Assembly: GCA_016617785.1 (NCBI GenBank)
Contig: JADILM010000012.1
Location: 310,001 to 374,000 of the forward strand
DNA from: Sporobolomyces roseus
Lineage: Eukaryota; Basidiomycota; Microbotryomycetes; Sporidiobolales; Sporidiobolaceae
Direction: 5' to 3'
Length of the DNA: 64,000 nt
A program made the translations under genes and the position numbers. The notes beneath the pieces are model-generated. The model was not told the DNA's origin. It worked only from the letters and a program-made list of their open reading frames with translations, and ran no database searches. Positions 9,943 to 21,362 of the stretch are shown here, in pieces (positions within the stretch are counted from its first letter, which is position 1; the number at the start of each line of letters is the position of its first letter).

Positions 9943-12900
9943 CTAGTATTTGACTTTTTTGTTGGCTTGTTTCGAAGAGGAAGCAGATTGACGTTTGTTT
10001 GTCGAGTTTGAGGGGCCCACCTGATTGTTGAAGCTGTGAGAAGGAGTCGAAAAGTCAGCACAATCGAGGTGCTGACATGACAAGCATCGACTCACGATTC
10101 AACAATCTCGACATCGTCGCTTTCGGGAGCTTCGACGTCCAGAAGCGGGCGACCGATCACCTTAGCTACCTCCTCCCTCGTCTTAGAAGTGACAGTCGGC
10201 AACTTCGTAGCGAGAGTTCCTTTCGGTAGCGTGTCGATGAACGAAGAAAGCGATTTCGACCTCATCGTACCTGCGAGCTCGTGAACACCAATCAGTGACT
10301 CCTACAACGACACTGAAAGAGTCCTTGCACTCACCTCCTCCCATGCGTTGCTTCGCATGTGACAAGATCAAGTGAGTTGACGCTCGAGTGATGGCGACGT
10401 AAAGTAGCCTCCTTTCCTCTGCGATCTGCTCCTCGGTCGTCGAAAGGTAGAAAGGATAGGTTCCGTTCTCGAGTCCAGGAATGAAGACGACAGGCCATTC
10501 GAGACCTTTCGCAGAGTGAACAGTTGAGATGACAACTTTCTGTATGACAGGAGCTGCGACTCAGCCGGATTTAACAAATTTGCTGATGAAGCGGTCCTGC
10601 TTACCTTCACTTTCACATCTTGTTGGGCTTCTTGCGTGTCGGTATCGGTTGCGAGAGAAGCGGCCGAAAGAAAAGTCTGAAGTTGAGCGTTGAGAGCGTT
10701 TGAGGGATCATCGCTGAAAACAGAGACTGTCAGTCTTACGAGCAGAATCGACCAATCACGTGACACAACGTACGAAAGGTCCGCTCCTTCGTCTTCTTCC
10801 TCCTCGTCCTCATCCTCGTAATCTTCATCTTTGACTTTCTTCTTTCCCTTTCCCTTCGCTTTAGCTTTAGTCTTTCCCTTCCCCTTTCCTTTCAACACCT
10901 TCTTTTCAACTACCTTCTTTCCCCTTGCAGAGCGACGAGGACTTTCTTCCTCCTCCTTGATCTCTTGTGTATAAGCAGATGTCGAAGCTTGAGGAGCGTC
11001 GAGGATTTCGACGTCGGGAGAAACGTCTTCAGGCTTGACCTCTTGTACTGGATTCTCCTTCGAAACGATGACGGCATAGTTCTTGAGCTCTTGAATGTTG
11101 AGCATTCGATCGTCAGCTGTACCTTTGTAAGTCTTGTCGAGATAGGCCTTGTAACCGATATGATCAACGACGAAAGTGATGAGTTCTCCGACCGATTGAA
11201 GCTATTCTCGAGAAGATCAGCTCGGCTCGGCTGGTACGGATACAGAAGAAAGAGAGAGAGAGAGAGAGAGAGAGTGAGTGAGAGGAACGCACCTTTGAAG
11301 CTTTCCTTCGACAAGTTCTGATAATCTCGACCAATCCCTTGACTCCCTTCTTCGCCTGAGCCGATAATGAGAGACCACTCGTTCCTCCATCTGTGACAAT
11401 CGTGAGGACTTCCCAAGGAGTCTTTCCAGTCTGTTCGACTTCGGCAAAGATCTGCTTGGAAGCTTTGTCTCCGAGAGCTCGTTTCGGTACGTTGAGGATT
11501 CGTTCGAGAGCGGCAGTGTGATGAGGGTTTGCGATGAGCTGGAGGTATGAAAGGATATCTTTGACTCTGCGAAGTCAGTGGCACCGTCAATCTCCCGGCT
11601 CGTCTGCGATAGATCGACGAAACCTCAGACTCACTCTGCACGATCGAAGAATTTGCGTCCTCCTCGGAAGGCTGAAGGGATACCCGCTTTTTGCAAAGCG
11701 AGTTCGATTGATAGACTCTGATATCCAGCTCGAAGGAGAATGGCGAAATCTTCGTTGTCGACGAGTCCCTTCAGTTGATCTGAGAGAGATTGAATCGTTT
11801 GAGCGATGAATGCCGCTTCTTGATCCCCATCGTTGGACTTGTGAAGAACGACGGGAGTTCCAGTAGGGTGAGAGGAGTAGAGCGATTTCTTGATACGTTT
11901 CTTGTCTGTCTCGCGAGATCGTCATCAGCGTTGGTCAATTTGCGAGAGCATTTAATAAGCTCACCTTGTTGGATAACAGCAAGAGCAGCTTGAAGAATCG
12001 CATTCGTTGATCGATAGTTCTGCTCGAGGAAGATTTGTCGACAACCTTGAAACTCTTTAACCATGTTTTCGAGGTTTTCGACATCAGCATTCCTCCATCC
12101 GTAGACTGTCGATCGTCGCTCCAATCACTCAGCATGAGAATAGACGAGTAATGGAAGTAAAGAACTGACTACTTTGGTCTGGATCGCCAACTACAGTCAT
12201 GGAACCAGAAGATTTCGCGATGAATTTGGCGATTTCGTATTGCGTGACGGAGGTATCTTGGAACTGTTCATGAGTAGGATGATCAGCATTCAGGAAAGTT
12301 AGGAGGAGGGATAAAGATCGTGGGCGAAAGAAAGAGAACGAGAGAGGGAGAGAGATGAAGGAAGAAAAAGCGAGAGCTTACCTCATCGACGAGAACCGTT
12401 TGTATCCTTTCCACGCAGTGAGGATGATTCTTGAATAGTTCGTGACCCTTAACCAAGAGATCGTCAAAGTCGACAGCATTCATCTTGTCTAGTTGCGTTT
12501 GATACGAACTCCAAATCACTGAAATCCATTCTCTTTCGCTCTGATTCGGGTTGTGTTTGACGTTGAGCTTGTAGGACTCGGGATCCATCTTCTTGCTCTT
12601 GGCGTAACTGATCTTGTTGAGAATAGCGGAGGGCTTGACACCTCTGAAAGTCGTTTCCGCTGGGAACGTTGGATAAGAATCGATAACTCGCTTGATGACT
12701 GAGCTAGAGTCGTCACGGTCGAGGATAGAGAAGTTGTTGAGGAGGGAGACGAGTGAGCCGTAACGGCGGAGATCTGTGGAGAGAGGAGAGTCAGCTGAGT
12801 ACCCGGGCTGAAAAGACGAGAGACATTCGACTCACAAGCAGCGCAAACAGAATGAAACGTTCCCATCACAAGCTTGTCCGTCAACTCATCTCCGAGTATC

Positions 12901-13380
12901 TTCCTCAATCTAGTCTTCATCTCATTCGCAGCCTTGTTGGTGAAAGTTACGACGCTGGGAGAGAGCGAAACAAGTTAGCGAATTTCGTTTTCCGAAGAAT
13001 AGGAATGCTTACACGATGCGAGCTGGATCTAATTCGTACCCCTTGACTAGATGAGCGACTCTTGACGTCAAAGTCTTTGTCTTGCCGCATCCGGGTGTGC
13101 TGAGAGAGAGAGGAGGAATCAGTTTCTCTCCTCAATTCGACTCGAAAGAAGACTCACCCAAGTACTTGCAGTCCACCCTTCTCTGAGGCCGTCACCGCTT
13201 CGTACTGTCCATGGTTCAGTCCTTGCAAGTAGTCCTGCTAGTCCGCGGAAAGAAAAATCAGTTCAAACCGCCTTTGATGAAGAGTGAAGGAGAGAGCGGG
13301 AAGGGAGGACGTACAGATTGAGACGTGTCCAGTACCTCCTCGATTCCATCTGAAGCAGTCAAATCCATTATCTCCGACAT
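9943..13380 (-). CDS. UvrD/Srs2-type (SF1A) DNA helicase, paralogue A
   Basis: Minus-strand gene starting MSEIMDLTASDGIEEVLDTS at 13380. The Walker A loop GTPGCGKTKTL is rebuilt across an intron near 13100-13160 and followed by TSRVAHLV. Motif Ia lies near 12930 (TNKAANEMKTRLRKILGDEL), with LVMGTFHSVCAA next. The motif II start VLVDE (near 12390) is split by an intron; GDPDQ, YGWRNADVENLENM and FLEQNYRSTNAILQAALAVI follow. Motif V is STVHSAKGLEWPVVF (near 10500) and motif VI is RRLLYVAITRAS. Between motifs IV and V sits an unusual lysine-rich then acidic insertion (about 10770-10960). The C-terminus is short and ends KQANKKVKY* at 9943, preceded by an acidic DDVEIVES. These enzymes are 3'-5' translocases; yeast Srs2 strips Rad51 from ssDNA and fungal Fbh1 is a relative. 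The very similar gene at 13721-17817 is its tandem paralogue. Confidence 0.85.
11250..11274. repeat. AG/CT dinucleotide microsatellite
   Basis: About twelve uninterrupted AG units on the plus strand, lying in what reads as an intron of helicase A. Confidence 0.85.
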
Positions 13381-13720
13381 TGAGGAAAAGTGAGCGAGAA
13401 GTGAAAGGAAGAAAGAAGAAAAGAAGGAATCGAAAAGTCGAAGGTCGCAAAATCGACTGAAATCAGCTATCTCCTTCTGAGCTCTCGCAAGTCAGCATGA
13501 AAACGGAGTAGTAATGAGAGATGTCGAGTTCCAGCCTCGATGGAACTCCTTCGACAAAAAAAAGAAAAGAAAAGGCAGAGGGAGAGATGCGAAGGGTTTC
13601 CTCCCTGAGAGATAACACAACAAGGTAAAGCTTGGATAAGTATAATCAAGTAGAAAGACGAAATGGGAGAGAGGAGGGGTATCGCTTCGGATAGGTGCGT
13701 TCCAGTGGAGAGAGGTTTTC
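13381..13720. other. Spacer between tandem helicases
   Basis: About 340 bp holding the promoter of helicase A and the 3' flank of helicase B, both on the minus strand. There is a short A-rich run near 13557-13571. No separate gene is visible. Confidence 0.5.
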
Positions 13721-16700
13721 TTATTTCTTCGCCTTCTTCGCAGGTCGTTTCGGCGACATCGGTGGTCGCTTGAGTCCCGGTTCGAGTTGTTGTGGAGGAT
13801 CGCTACTTTGGGTAAGATCGATCGTATTGCTGGGTGCAGGCAAAGTCGAAGGTCCTCCCAACTTGTATCCGTCAAGTTGTTTGCTTTCCGCTGATTGGAA
13901 GCTTGATAGTAGATCACGTTGAGTTGATGGGTTGATGGTAGGAGCAGAGAGGGTAGGGTTGACGAGAACCGCATCCCGAATCATTGAAGCTCGAGTTTCG
14001 ACAATTTTGGGAGGACCGTTCGAAGGGGCTGTTGAGAAAGCGGGGAGTGAAGGAATGCCGTTCGGTTGTTCCCGAGGTGCGAGGTAGCGAGGAGGTGCGG
14101 TGGGAGCTTTTGGTGGAGGTGGAAGACCGGTAGGATTCGCTATCGGAGGTCGGAAAGCAGCAGGATTTCGACCTGTTACGTTACCGTTCGATTGGGGAAC
14201 AACTGTTCGAAGCGGTCGGTAAGCACCAGCGGCAAGAGGAGGAGGTGCAGTAGAAGGTTGAGGAGCAGAAGAAGAGGGAGTGCCGAACACGCCGAAATTG
14301 TTTTGACCGACCAAACCTCGAGCAGATTGGAATCCTCCTCCTCCAGCGGGGACGGGCTGAGATGCAGGAGGTTGTTGAGACCACTTGCCGTTGTTCGAGA
14401 AACCACCTGCTGCCGAAGTGAATCCTCCTCCAGCTCCGAATCGACCTCCAGAAAAGTTTCGAGTCGAGCCTGGTGCTGCTGGTTCAGGTATCGCAGGTTC
14501 GGAAGCTCTGTGCTTTGTCAAACCTTTCAGTAGTGATCACCGGCTGAAAGCGTGAACGCAACGCACAGTACCGCGATCCTCTTTTGCGCCTCTTCTTCAT
14601 CAGGAACAGGTCGACCTAAAACAGCTGCCATTTCTTCCCTAGTCTTCTTCGTAACCTTCTGTAGCTTGTTGACGAAGAGAGTAGGATAGGTTTGTGAAAC
14701 GGTACTGAGGAAAGGTGTGACGGATTTCTTCTGGAATTGACCTGCGAAGAGGGCGAAATGAAAAGATCAGCTTCGCCAGTAGACGAATCAATTCGAAGCT
14801 CACCTCCAGCCATTCGAGAGTTTGCATAAGAGATGAAACAGAAGCTCTGTGCTCGAGTAATAGCGACGTAGAGCAATCGCCTGTCAGGAAATGGCGATTA
14901 AATCTGTCAGCTCGAACGCAAAGACTGATTCGAGCGAAATATCGACTGACCTTTCCTCATCGATCTCGTTCATCTGTGTAGCTCTGAAGAATGGATACGT
15001 TCCCTCCTCGCAAGCAGGAATGAAAACGATAGGGAATTCGAGACCTTTCGCAGCGTGACAAGTTGAAATCGTTACTTTCTGCACACTCATACTGACCTCG
15101 TCAGTTGGGTCATGACGGGATACGAAGGAAGAGAGCGGGCTCGCATCAGATTTTCCATTGCTCTTCGAAGCTTGAGTCTCAGTATCGGTAGCGAGCATTG
15201 AAGTAGCGAGGAAAACTTCTAGAGGTGTCGTCTTGCCAGTTTCGGCTGCTTGTGAGGCGAGGCTGTACTCGGAAGATCCTTCGCACTCAGTCAAGAGAGC
15301 AGGAGAGTGGGCAGAGCTCGCGACTTACGGTACTTTGATCTCTTCTCGTCCATCACCGAATCCACTATCATCCTCCTCCTCGAACCCATTCTCATCCTTC
15401 TTGATCCCAACTCCTCCGATCTCGACCTCCTCCAGTTCCATCTCAGTCTTGAGATCAATATCCGCCGGATTCTCCTGCTCGACCAATGTAGCGTAACTTT
15501 TCAATTCCTCGATATTCTCCCATCTCTCCGTCGCATCTGTCCCTTGAGTCTTTTCGAGATGTGCTCGATACGCCGTTCGATCGGTCAAGAAATCGATCAA
15601 AGCAGGTACATCATAACCCTGGAAAGATCGAGAACCTTCAGCACATCGTTCTGTGTTGAGCTGAGGGAGGTTACGAGATGCTCACCTCATCCGCTTTCTT
15701 TCTCCCATCCCTAATAATCTCCACCAATCCTTTGATCGCTTTTTTCTGAGCTGCCGAAACGCTCACCGCTCCACTCCCACCATTCGCAATTTTCACGCAA
15801 ACTTCGAAAGCGCTCAATCCGTTCGAAGTCGCCGTTTCAAAGATTGATTTCTGTGCTTTGTCACCGAGGGAACGTTTCGGTACGTTGAGGATTCGAGCAA
15901 AGGCGGGAGTGTAAGATGGGTTCGAGAGGAGTTGGAGGTAGGAAAGGATATCTTTAACTCTGTAAATCGAATCCTACTTCATCAGCTTGAGTTAGCTGAG
16001 GATGAGAGCAAGACATACTCTGCTCGTTCGAAGAATTTGTGACCTCCCACCATTTTGCTCGGAATCTGAGCTTTCTGCAATCCAACTTCGATCGCTCGAC
16101 TCAACGCTCCATACCTCAACAAGATTGCGAAATCGTTGTAAGTGACTAGACCACCCATGTGAGCGACGATGTGTCGTATAGTGGAAGCGATGAAAGTTGC
16201 TTCGGTTTGAGCATCGGCGGCGGGATGAAGAACGACGGAAGAACCGGATGGGTGGGAAGAATGAAGGGATTTGTTGATTCGTTTCGTGTCTATCTCAGAT
16301 CGTCTTCGTCAGCTTTTCACAAGAGGGTAGAGGGAACAAGAGGCGTACCTTGTCGTACGACAGCTAAAGCAGCACCGAGAATTGCACCAGTCGATCGATA
16401 ATTCTGTTCGAGGAAGATTTGTCGACACGGTTGAAATTCAGTCTGCATCTTCTCTAGATTCTCCACCTCTGCATTCCTCCATCCATAGATTGACTGATCA
16501 GGGTCTCCCACGATCGTGAGACTTCCCGAAGCTTTCGCTATCAATTTGACGAGATCGTACTGAACTGTGTTTGTGTCTTGAAACTCGTCGATCAAGACGG
16601 ATTGGATTCGAGCAACGACTCGAGGATGATTCGTGAATAGCTCGTGGCTGCGAGGCTTGGCAATCCCGATCAGCTGCCGAGCGATGCACACCGCACTGAG

Positions 16701-17817
16701 AGGAGATCGAGACTCACCCTTTCAACAGTAAATCATCGAAATCCAATGAATTAGCTTTCTCCATCTCAGCATCATAATCCCTGATTCCTCGATCATCTCG
16801 TCAGTTAACTCTCATTCATCCCTTCGAAGCATGACAGGACGTACTCGTAAACTCTCGCGATCCATTCAAATTTATTCTGATCCCAACCTCCTTGCTTACT
16901 CATCCTCAATTCATCGGGACTGATCATTCGTGCTTTGCATTTCGAGATGTGGTCGAGATAGGTAGGAGGTTTGAGTTCTTTCTTTAGAGTATCTGGGATC
17001 TCGAGAGAAGAGACTACTCGTTTGATTGTTGCGAGACTGGAGGAAGAGATCTCGAGACGTGAGTGCGGTGATAGTGAGGGTAAAAGGAGGAGGACGCACC
17101 AGTCATCTCGGTCAGCAATAGTGAAGGATGAAGCGAGGTTGACCAATCTTCCATATTTCCTCAGATCTGCTCGACATCATTACGAAGAGAATCAGCTTCC
17201 ATTGCTGCTCAAGCTTATAGGCCACTTGCAGACCTACATCTCACGCAGACGCTGTGAGCAAGAAACAAAAGAACGCACGATCAGCTCTGGATTCAGGAAT
17301 ATGAGAGTAAAGAATCGTTTCGAACTCACCTATGGAAAGTACCCATAACCAACCTATCCGTCTCTTTACTCCCCAAGATCAAACTCAACCGATTCCTCAT
17401 CTCATTCGCCGCTTTATTCGTAAAAGTCACGACTCTGCAAAAACCGAATGTTGAACGAAACAATCAGCTGTCTTCTCCCTTCTCTATTCCTCTCTGCTCT
17501 CTGAATCGTCACCGAGATTGCAGATGAAAGGCTCACACGAGTTGTTCCGGATTAATCTTTTGATCCTGAACCATCCAAGCCACTCTTTTTGTCAATACGG
17601 CAGTTTTCCCCGCTCCAGGACACGCCAAAATAGCTAATCCACCCGTAGGAGACGCAGTGACTGCCTCTCGTTGTATCGGAGATAGTTGGGCGAGGTATGA
17701 ATCGGGTTGAAGGAGATGGGTGGAGAGGGTTGATTGTTGCAGTTTAGAGCTCGAGGGCGCGTCTCCTGGGAGGGAAGAAATGAAATCTGATTCGGGGAGG
17801 TCATCCGGTGGCTCCAT
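13721..17817 (-). CDS. UvrD/Srs2-type (SF1A) DNA helicase, paralogue B
   Basis: Starts MEPPDDLPESDFISSLPGDA at 17817. The Q-motif-like stretch YLAQLSPIQREAVTA precedes Walker A in ACPGAGKTAVLTKRVAWMV (near 17610). Motif II is VLIDEFQDTNTVQYDL (near 16580) and motif III is IVGDPDQSIYGWRNAEVENL. Motif IV is FLEQNYRSTGAILGAALAVV, motif V STCHAAKGLEFPIVF (near 15040) and motif VI RRLLYVAITRAQ. All SF1A motifs are visible, so ATPase activity is expected. After the core comes a tail of at least 266 residues rich in Gly, Pro, Ser and Asn, with a SUMO-interaction-like TIDLTQSSD near 13810-13826 and a basic end (KRPAKKAKK*). By analogy with yeast Srs2, whose C-terminus binds SUMO-PCNA, this copy is the better Srs2 candidate; that is inference. 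Tail and core insertions differ strongly from paralogue A, which lies 340 bp downstream. Confidence 0.87.
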
Positions 17818-18500
17818 GGTTGGAATGAGGTGAAGGGAGAGATGGAAGTTGAGGGATTGTTTTTTTCGATCCTCTACTATTCACCACAACAGTCGGATTG
17901 CTTCGTATAGCTTCTTGTACGGCTCAGGAAGGTATTAGGAGTAGACTTGGAGGTGGCACAAGTGTCGCCAACTGTTCTCCGCTGTTTTTGACCGCGTCCT
18001 TCAGGTTCATCTTCCGATCGCTTCAGCATGCCATTGTCTCTCTCAGGCTACATTCGAGCTCCTCAGGACAACCTACAAGCTCGTCGTTTATCGAACGGAG
18101 GCAACAGGCACGCTTCGTGAGCTGTTTCGTCAAAAGTATCGCTCTCTCGCTTTCGAAATTCCTCTCTTCGTCCCGCTATCTCTGAGCTTCTGTGGCTCTC
18201 GACGGGCTCTGTAGCTCGAGCAGAGTACCGATAGAATCAGGCGCCGCTCGCTATCCCACAGGGCCGAAGAGGCATCCAGCGAGGGACCGAGAAATCGATT
18301 TTTTTTCAACTCGCAAATCGTTCGTCTGTAGGGACGGAAGTGAACTGCTCAGTTCAGATGTGTTTCAAGCCAGGTTACTATAGACACAGAGATTCTTCAC
18401 AGGACCGACAGAACTCTTACAAGTACAAAAGCGAAAAAAACCTTACAACCCAAATTTCGTCGAAGACTTTCTTTGAAACCCTGCTCCCCTCAATCCTCCC
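17818..18500. other. Intergenic, no gene seen
   Basis: About 680 bp containing the promoter of helicase B and the 3' flank of the SCP2 gene. Plus-strand open frames here are short and have no recognisable content. Confidence 0.5.
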
Positions 18501-19449
18501 TTACAGTTTCGCCTTGACAGCTCCACCACTTCCAGGTGCCGAATTCGCCAATTTCCATTCTCCCCAGACTTCTTTCTTCCCCTTCTTCTTCTCTTTCTTT
18601 CCCCCCTCGCTCCTCAAACTCTCCAATTTCTCCCTTTCCATCGTCAGGATCCTACTCCAATTGCCCTCCCATCTCCCAATCAGCTCAAACTACCACAATA
18701 GAGAGTAGGGTAGACTCACTTTTCAACTTTGAAAGCTTTATCTATATCCCCCCTAACTCGTACTCTCTTCGCTTCCCACAATTTCATTGGGTTCAAAGTC
18801 CCGTTCGCGAGTCCTACCAAGTCTTTGTCGGATAGGTAGATAGTCACTTCGGGTTTCAACGGTGCTTTCTCGGATGGTTTGAGGAGTCGAAGAACTCCTT
18901 TCTTCTACTCGGATTGAAATTTTTGGGGTGAGTGAGGCAGGAGAGGGGGAACAAAGAAGAGGAGAAAGACAGAACCTTCATGTCTACCCACCAACGAGCA
19001 GTCTCTTCTGAACCCGATTGAGAAGAGGTGACTTGGAATAAATAAACAGTTTTCATACTTTTCACCTGTACGCGTCCAACTGTTTCACTCAGCTGAATCC
19101 TCGGAGGCGGCTGAGGAGTGAAATAGGATACGTACGAGTTGTTTCTTTGGACTACTTGGTGAATTGAGCAATACAGAAATGAGTGCGAAGACCTGAAACT
19201 CTCCAAAAGCTTGCGAGATCAGCATGAAATCCCTCTTTTGGAAAGGAGAAGGCGCACGCGGGAAGAGTCAAAGTTTGGATGATAGATTAAAGGATCATTG
19301 AGTGCTGCCTAGAGCAGATAAGCGTTTGGTTAGTCGGGGGATGAAGGGGAGGAGAAGCGGGGGAGATGGAGGGGATGGACGAGACGTACTTTGACGAGTC
19401 TGTCAGATAGTGCTTGATTATCTGAAGTGGTAGAGTCGGAGGATGTCAT
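18501..19449 (-). CDS. SCP2 sterol-binding-domain protein
   Basis: The start MTSSDSTTSDNQALSDRLVK at 19449 meets a GTACGT donor. After introns the SCP2 core appears: TVYLFQVTSS...SEETARWWVDMK, then KPEVTIYLSDKDLVGLANGT, LNPMKLWEAKRVRVRGDIDK and AFKVEK. The arrangement (a strand with a tryptophan before the DxK, then DxTIxxSDxDxxxLxxGxLNPxxxxxxGxxxxxGD) is diagnostic of sterol carrier protein 2. The last exon, after a GTGAGT donor near 18717, is lysine-rich (GGKKEKKKGKKEVWGEWKLA) and ends SGGAVKAKL*. A terminal -AKL resembles a peroxisomal PTS1 signal, which would fit known SCP2 location. Likely role: binding or transfer of sterols or acyl-lipids in peroxisome or cytosol. Intron positions in the middle are approximate. 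Confidence 0.82.
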
Positions 19450-19748
19450 GATATGTTAGCTAGGATGAGAGGTTGGAGAGGTTGAGGGATAGTCGATCAA
19501 GGTTGCCGAAGATGGGGAGTTTCCAATTCAGCGAGTTTGAGACTTGGTTGATTCGCTGAGCTTTCGAGTTGAGCTGGAGGGTTGACTGAAGGTGTAGAGG
19601 GTGAAGGGAAGGGAAGAGGAGAAGGATAACTCCCGTCGTCATCGTTTGACAACTTTGGAAATGTTCGCTCTTCCTTTCCTTCCAACCACTCTCTTGCCCG
19701 CTTGGACTCGACCATAGATTCCGTATAGACCTCTAGACTCGTACAAAT

Positions 19749-20977
19749 ATGACCTCAAAGATCCTTTATCTCACTCGTCACGCTCAGGTCAGTCGACTTT
19801 ACTCTCATTTATCTCTACTGTGTTGTCAGTGACTGATGGTCGGAAATCGTTGTGTGACAGGCTGAGCATAACGTAGCTGAAGATTACTCTAGTACGTCTC
19901 CCTTTGCCCCCCGATTCCGATACGCTGAGATTCGCTGAACGAGGGAAATCTGACTCAACCATCTTCTCCTCCCTCAACCTTCTCTCGATTCCACAGTTCC
20001 CGATGCACCTTTGACGAAGCTTGGACGAGAACAATCGGCACAATTGAGGAAAGATACTGAAAACACCTGGACGAAAGATGTCGAATTATTGGTTTCATCT
20101 CCTGTAAGTTCTGACTCCCCCCTTCGGCGGCTTCATCTGGTCGGTCAGGAGAGAGAGCTGACGATATGATCCGTCGATGCAACAGCTTAGAAGACCGATG
20201 CAAACCTTCATCATTGGGTAAGTTCGCTCTATCCCTGTCCGAAGCACTCCCGATTCTCGTTCTCCTCTTATTCACCGCGACTCACCAGCTCTGAGTTTGC
20301 TACAGGTACGCTCCGCTTCGTGAACGACTCGAGTCGGAAGGGAATCCCGTTGTACTCCTTCCTGAACTTCAGTGCGTTTTCGACCGATTCTTTCTCCTCT
20401 TCATTTTGAACAATTAGCTAACGACGACAACACAACAGAGAGGTGAACGACTTACCTTGCGATTGCGGTTCAGTGCGTCATAGCCATTCCTCCTGCATTG
20501 TCCTCATCGCTCAACTGACTTTTCTGCGAATTGTCAGCCTCGCGAGCAACTCGAATCCGACCCTGAATTCTCTGGCCTCGATTTCTCCCTCCTCGACTCT
20601 GCACCCTCTCGTCACGACGGCAACGATTGGCTATCAAAGAAAGGTTTCTTCAGTCCCGAACAAGTTCAAGAACGTGCGAAATGGGCAAGGAATTGGTTGA
20701 GATCTCGTAAGGAATCAAAGATTGTCGTTGTCAGTTCCCTTCCCCCTCCCTTGAGCGCACTGGATATTGATTGAAAGTGAGTGTGAGGTGTTAGGTCGCT
20801 CATGGAGATATCTTGAGGAGGTTGACAGAGGTTAATCAGGTTCCTTGGGCAAACGCCGAGGTTAGAGCTTATAGATTCAAGAGCGATGACGATGAGGATG
20901 CAGAGTTGGTCAAGGTTGATGGGGAGGTCGAGAAGGAGGGTAAGGAGGATCCTACTAGTTCGGAAATGAGGAATTAG
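19749..20977 (+). CDS. Histidine phosphatase (phosphoglycerate-mutase-like)
   Basis: The first exon MTSKILYLTRHAQ splices into AEHNVAEDYS, giving the RHxxxEHN signature with the phospho-acceptor histidine. Further short exons read IPDAPLTKLGREQSAQLRKD, VELLVSSPLRRPMQTFIIGY, APLRERLESEGNPVVLLPEL and EVNDLPCDCGS. The catalytic second histidine is in VVAHGDILRRLTEVN (near 20800). The C-terminus is acidic and ends PTSSEMRN*. At least six introns interrupt about 0.7 kb of coding sequence. This is a branch of the superfamily common in fungi and often annotated simply as phosphoglycerate mutase family. The substrate cannot be read from sequence. The SCP2 gene is divergent, with about 300 bp between the two starts. 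Confidence 0.85.
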
Positions 20978-21362
20978 AGGGGGAACGAAAACGAGGGAGG
21001 GAAGGAGGGGAGGGAGCGGGCGTAGGCAAGGAGTATATTATAGTATATAGACTTGAGAGCTATAGAAATAGAGAGGAGATACACGAACGAACTATCTATG
21101 AAACCTCGAAATGTTGCGAAGAACGAAATCCAAACGAAATCATGGAAATTTCTACAAGTTCTCGCTTCCCGCTGATACGGTGCTGCAATTCCTATCACTT
21201 TGGACTACGATCAGACTGTCAGCTAGGAGGGTGTCCAGAGATATTCGCGAAATTCGACTTCATCCTTGATCGACGACGACACAACTCTTCTTCCCGCTCC
21301 CACTCACTTGGAACTCGGCTCCAATCACTTCTACAGCTCATTGAGTAGCTCACCAAAGTACT
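20978..21362. other. Intergenic, CDC73 promoter region
   Basis: About 385 bp between the histidine phosphatase stop and the CDC73 start. No gene seen. Confidence 0.5.
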
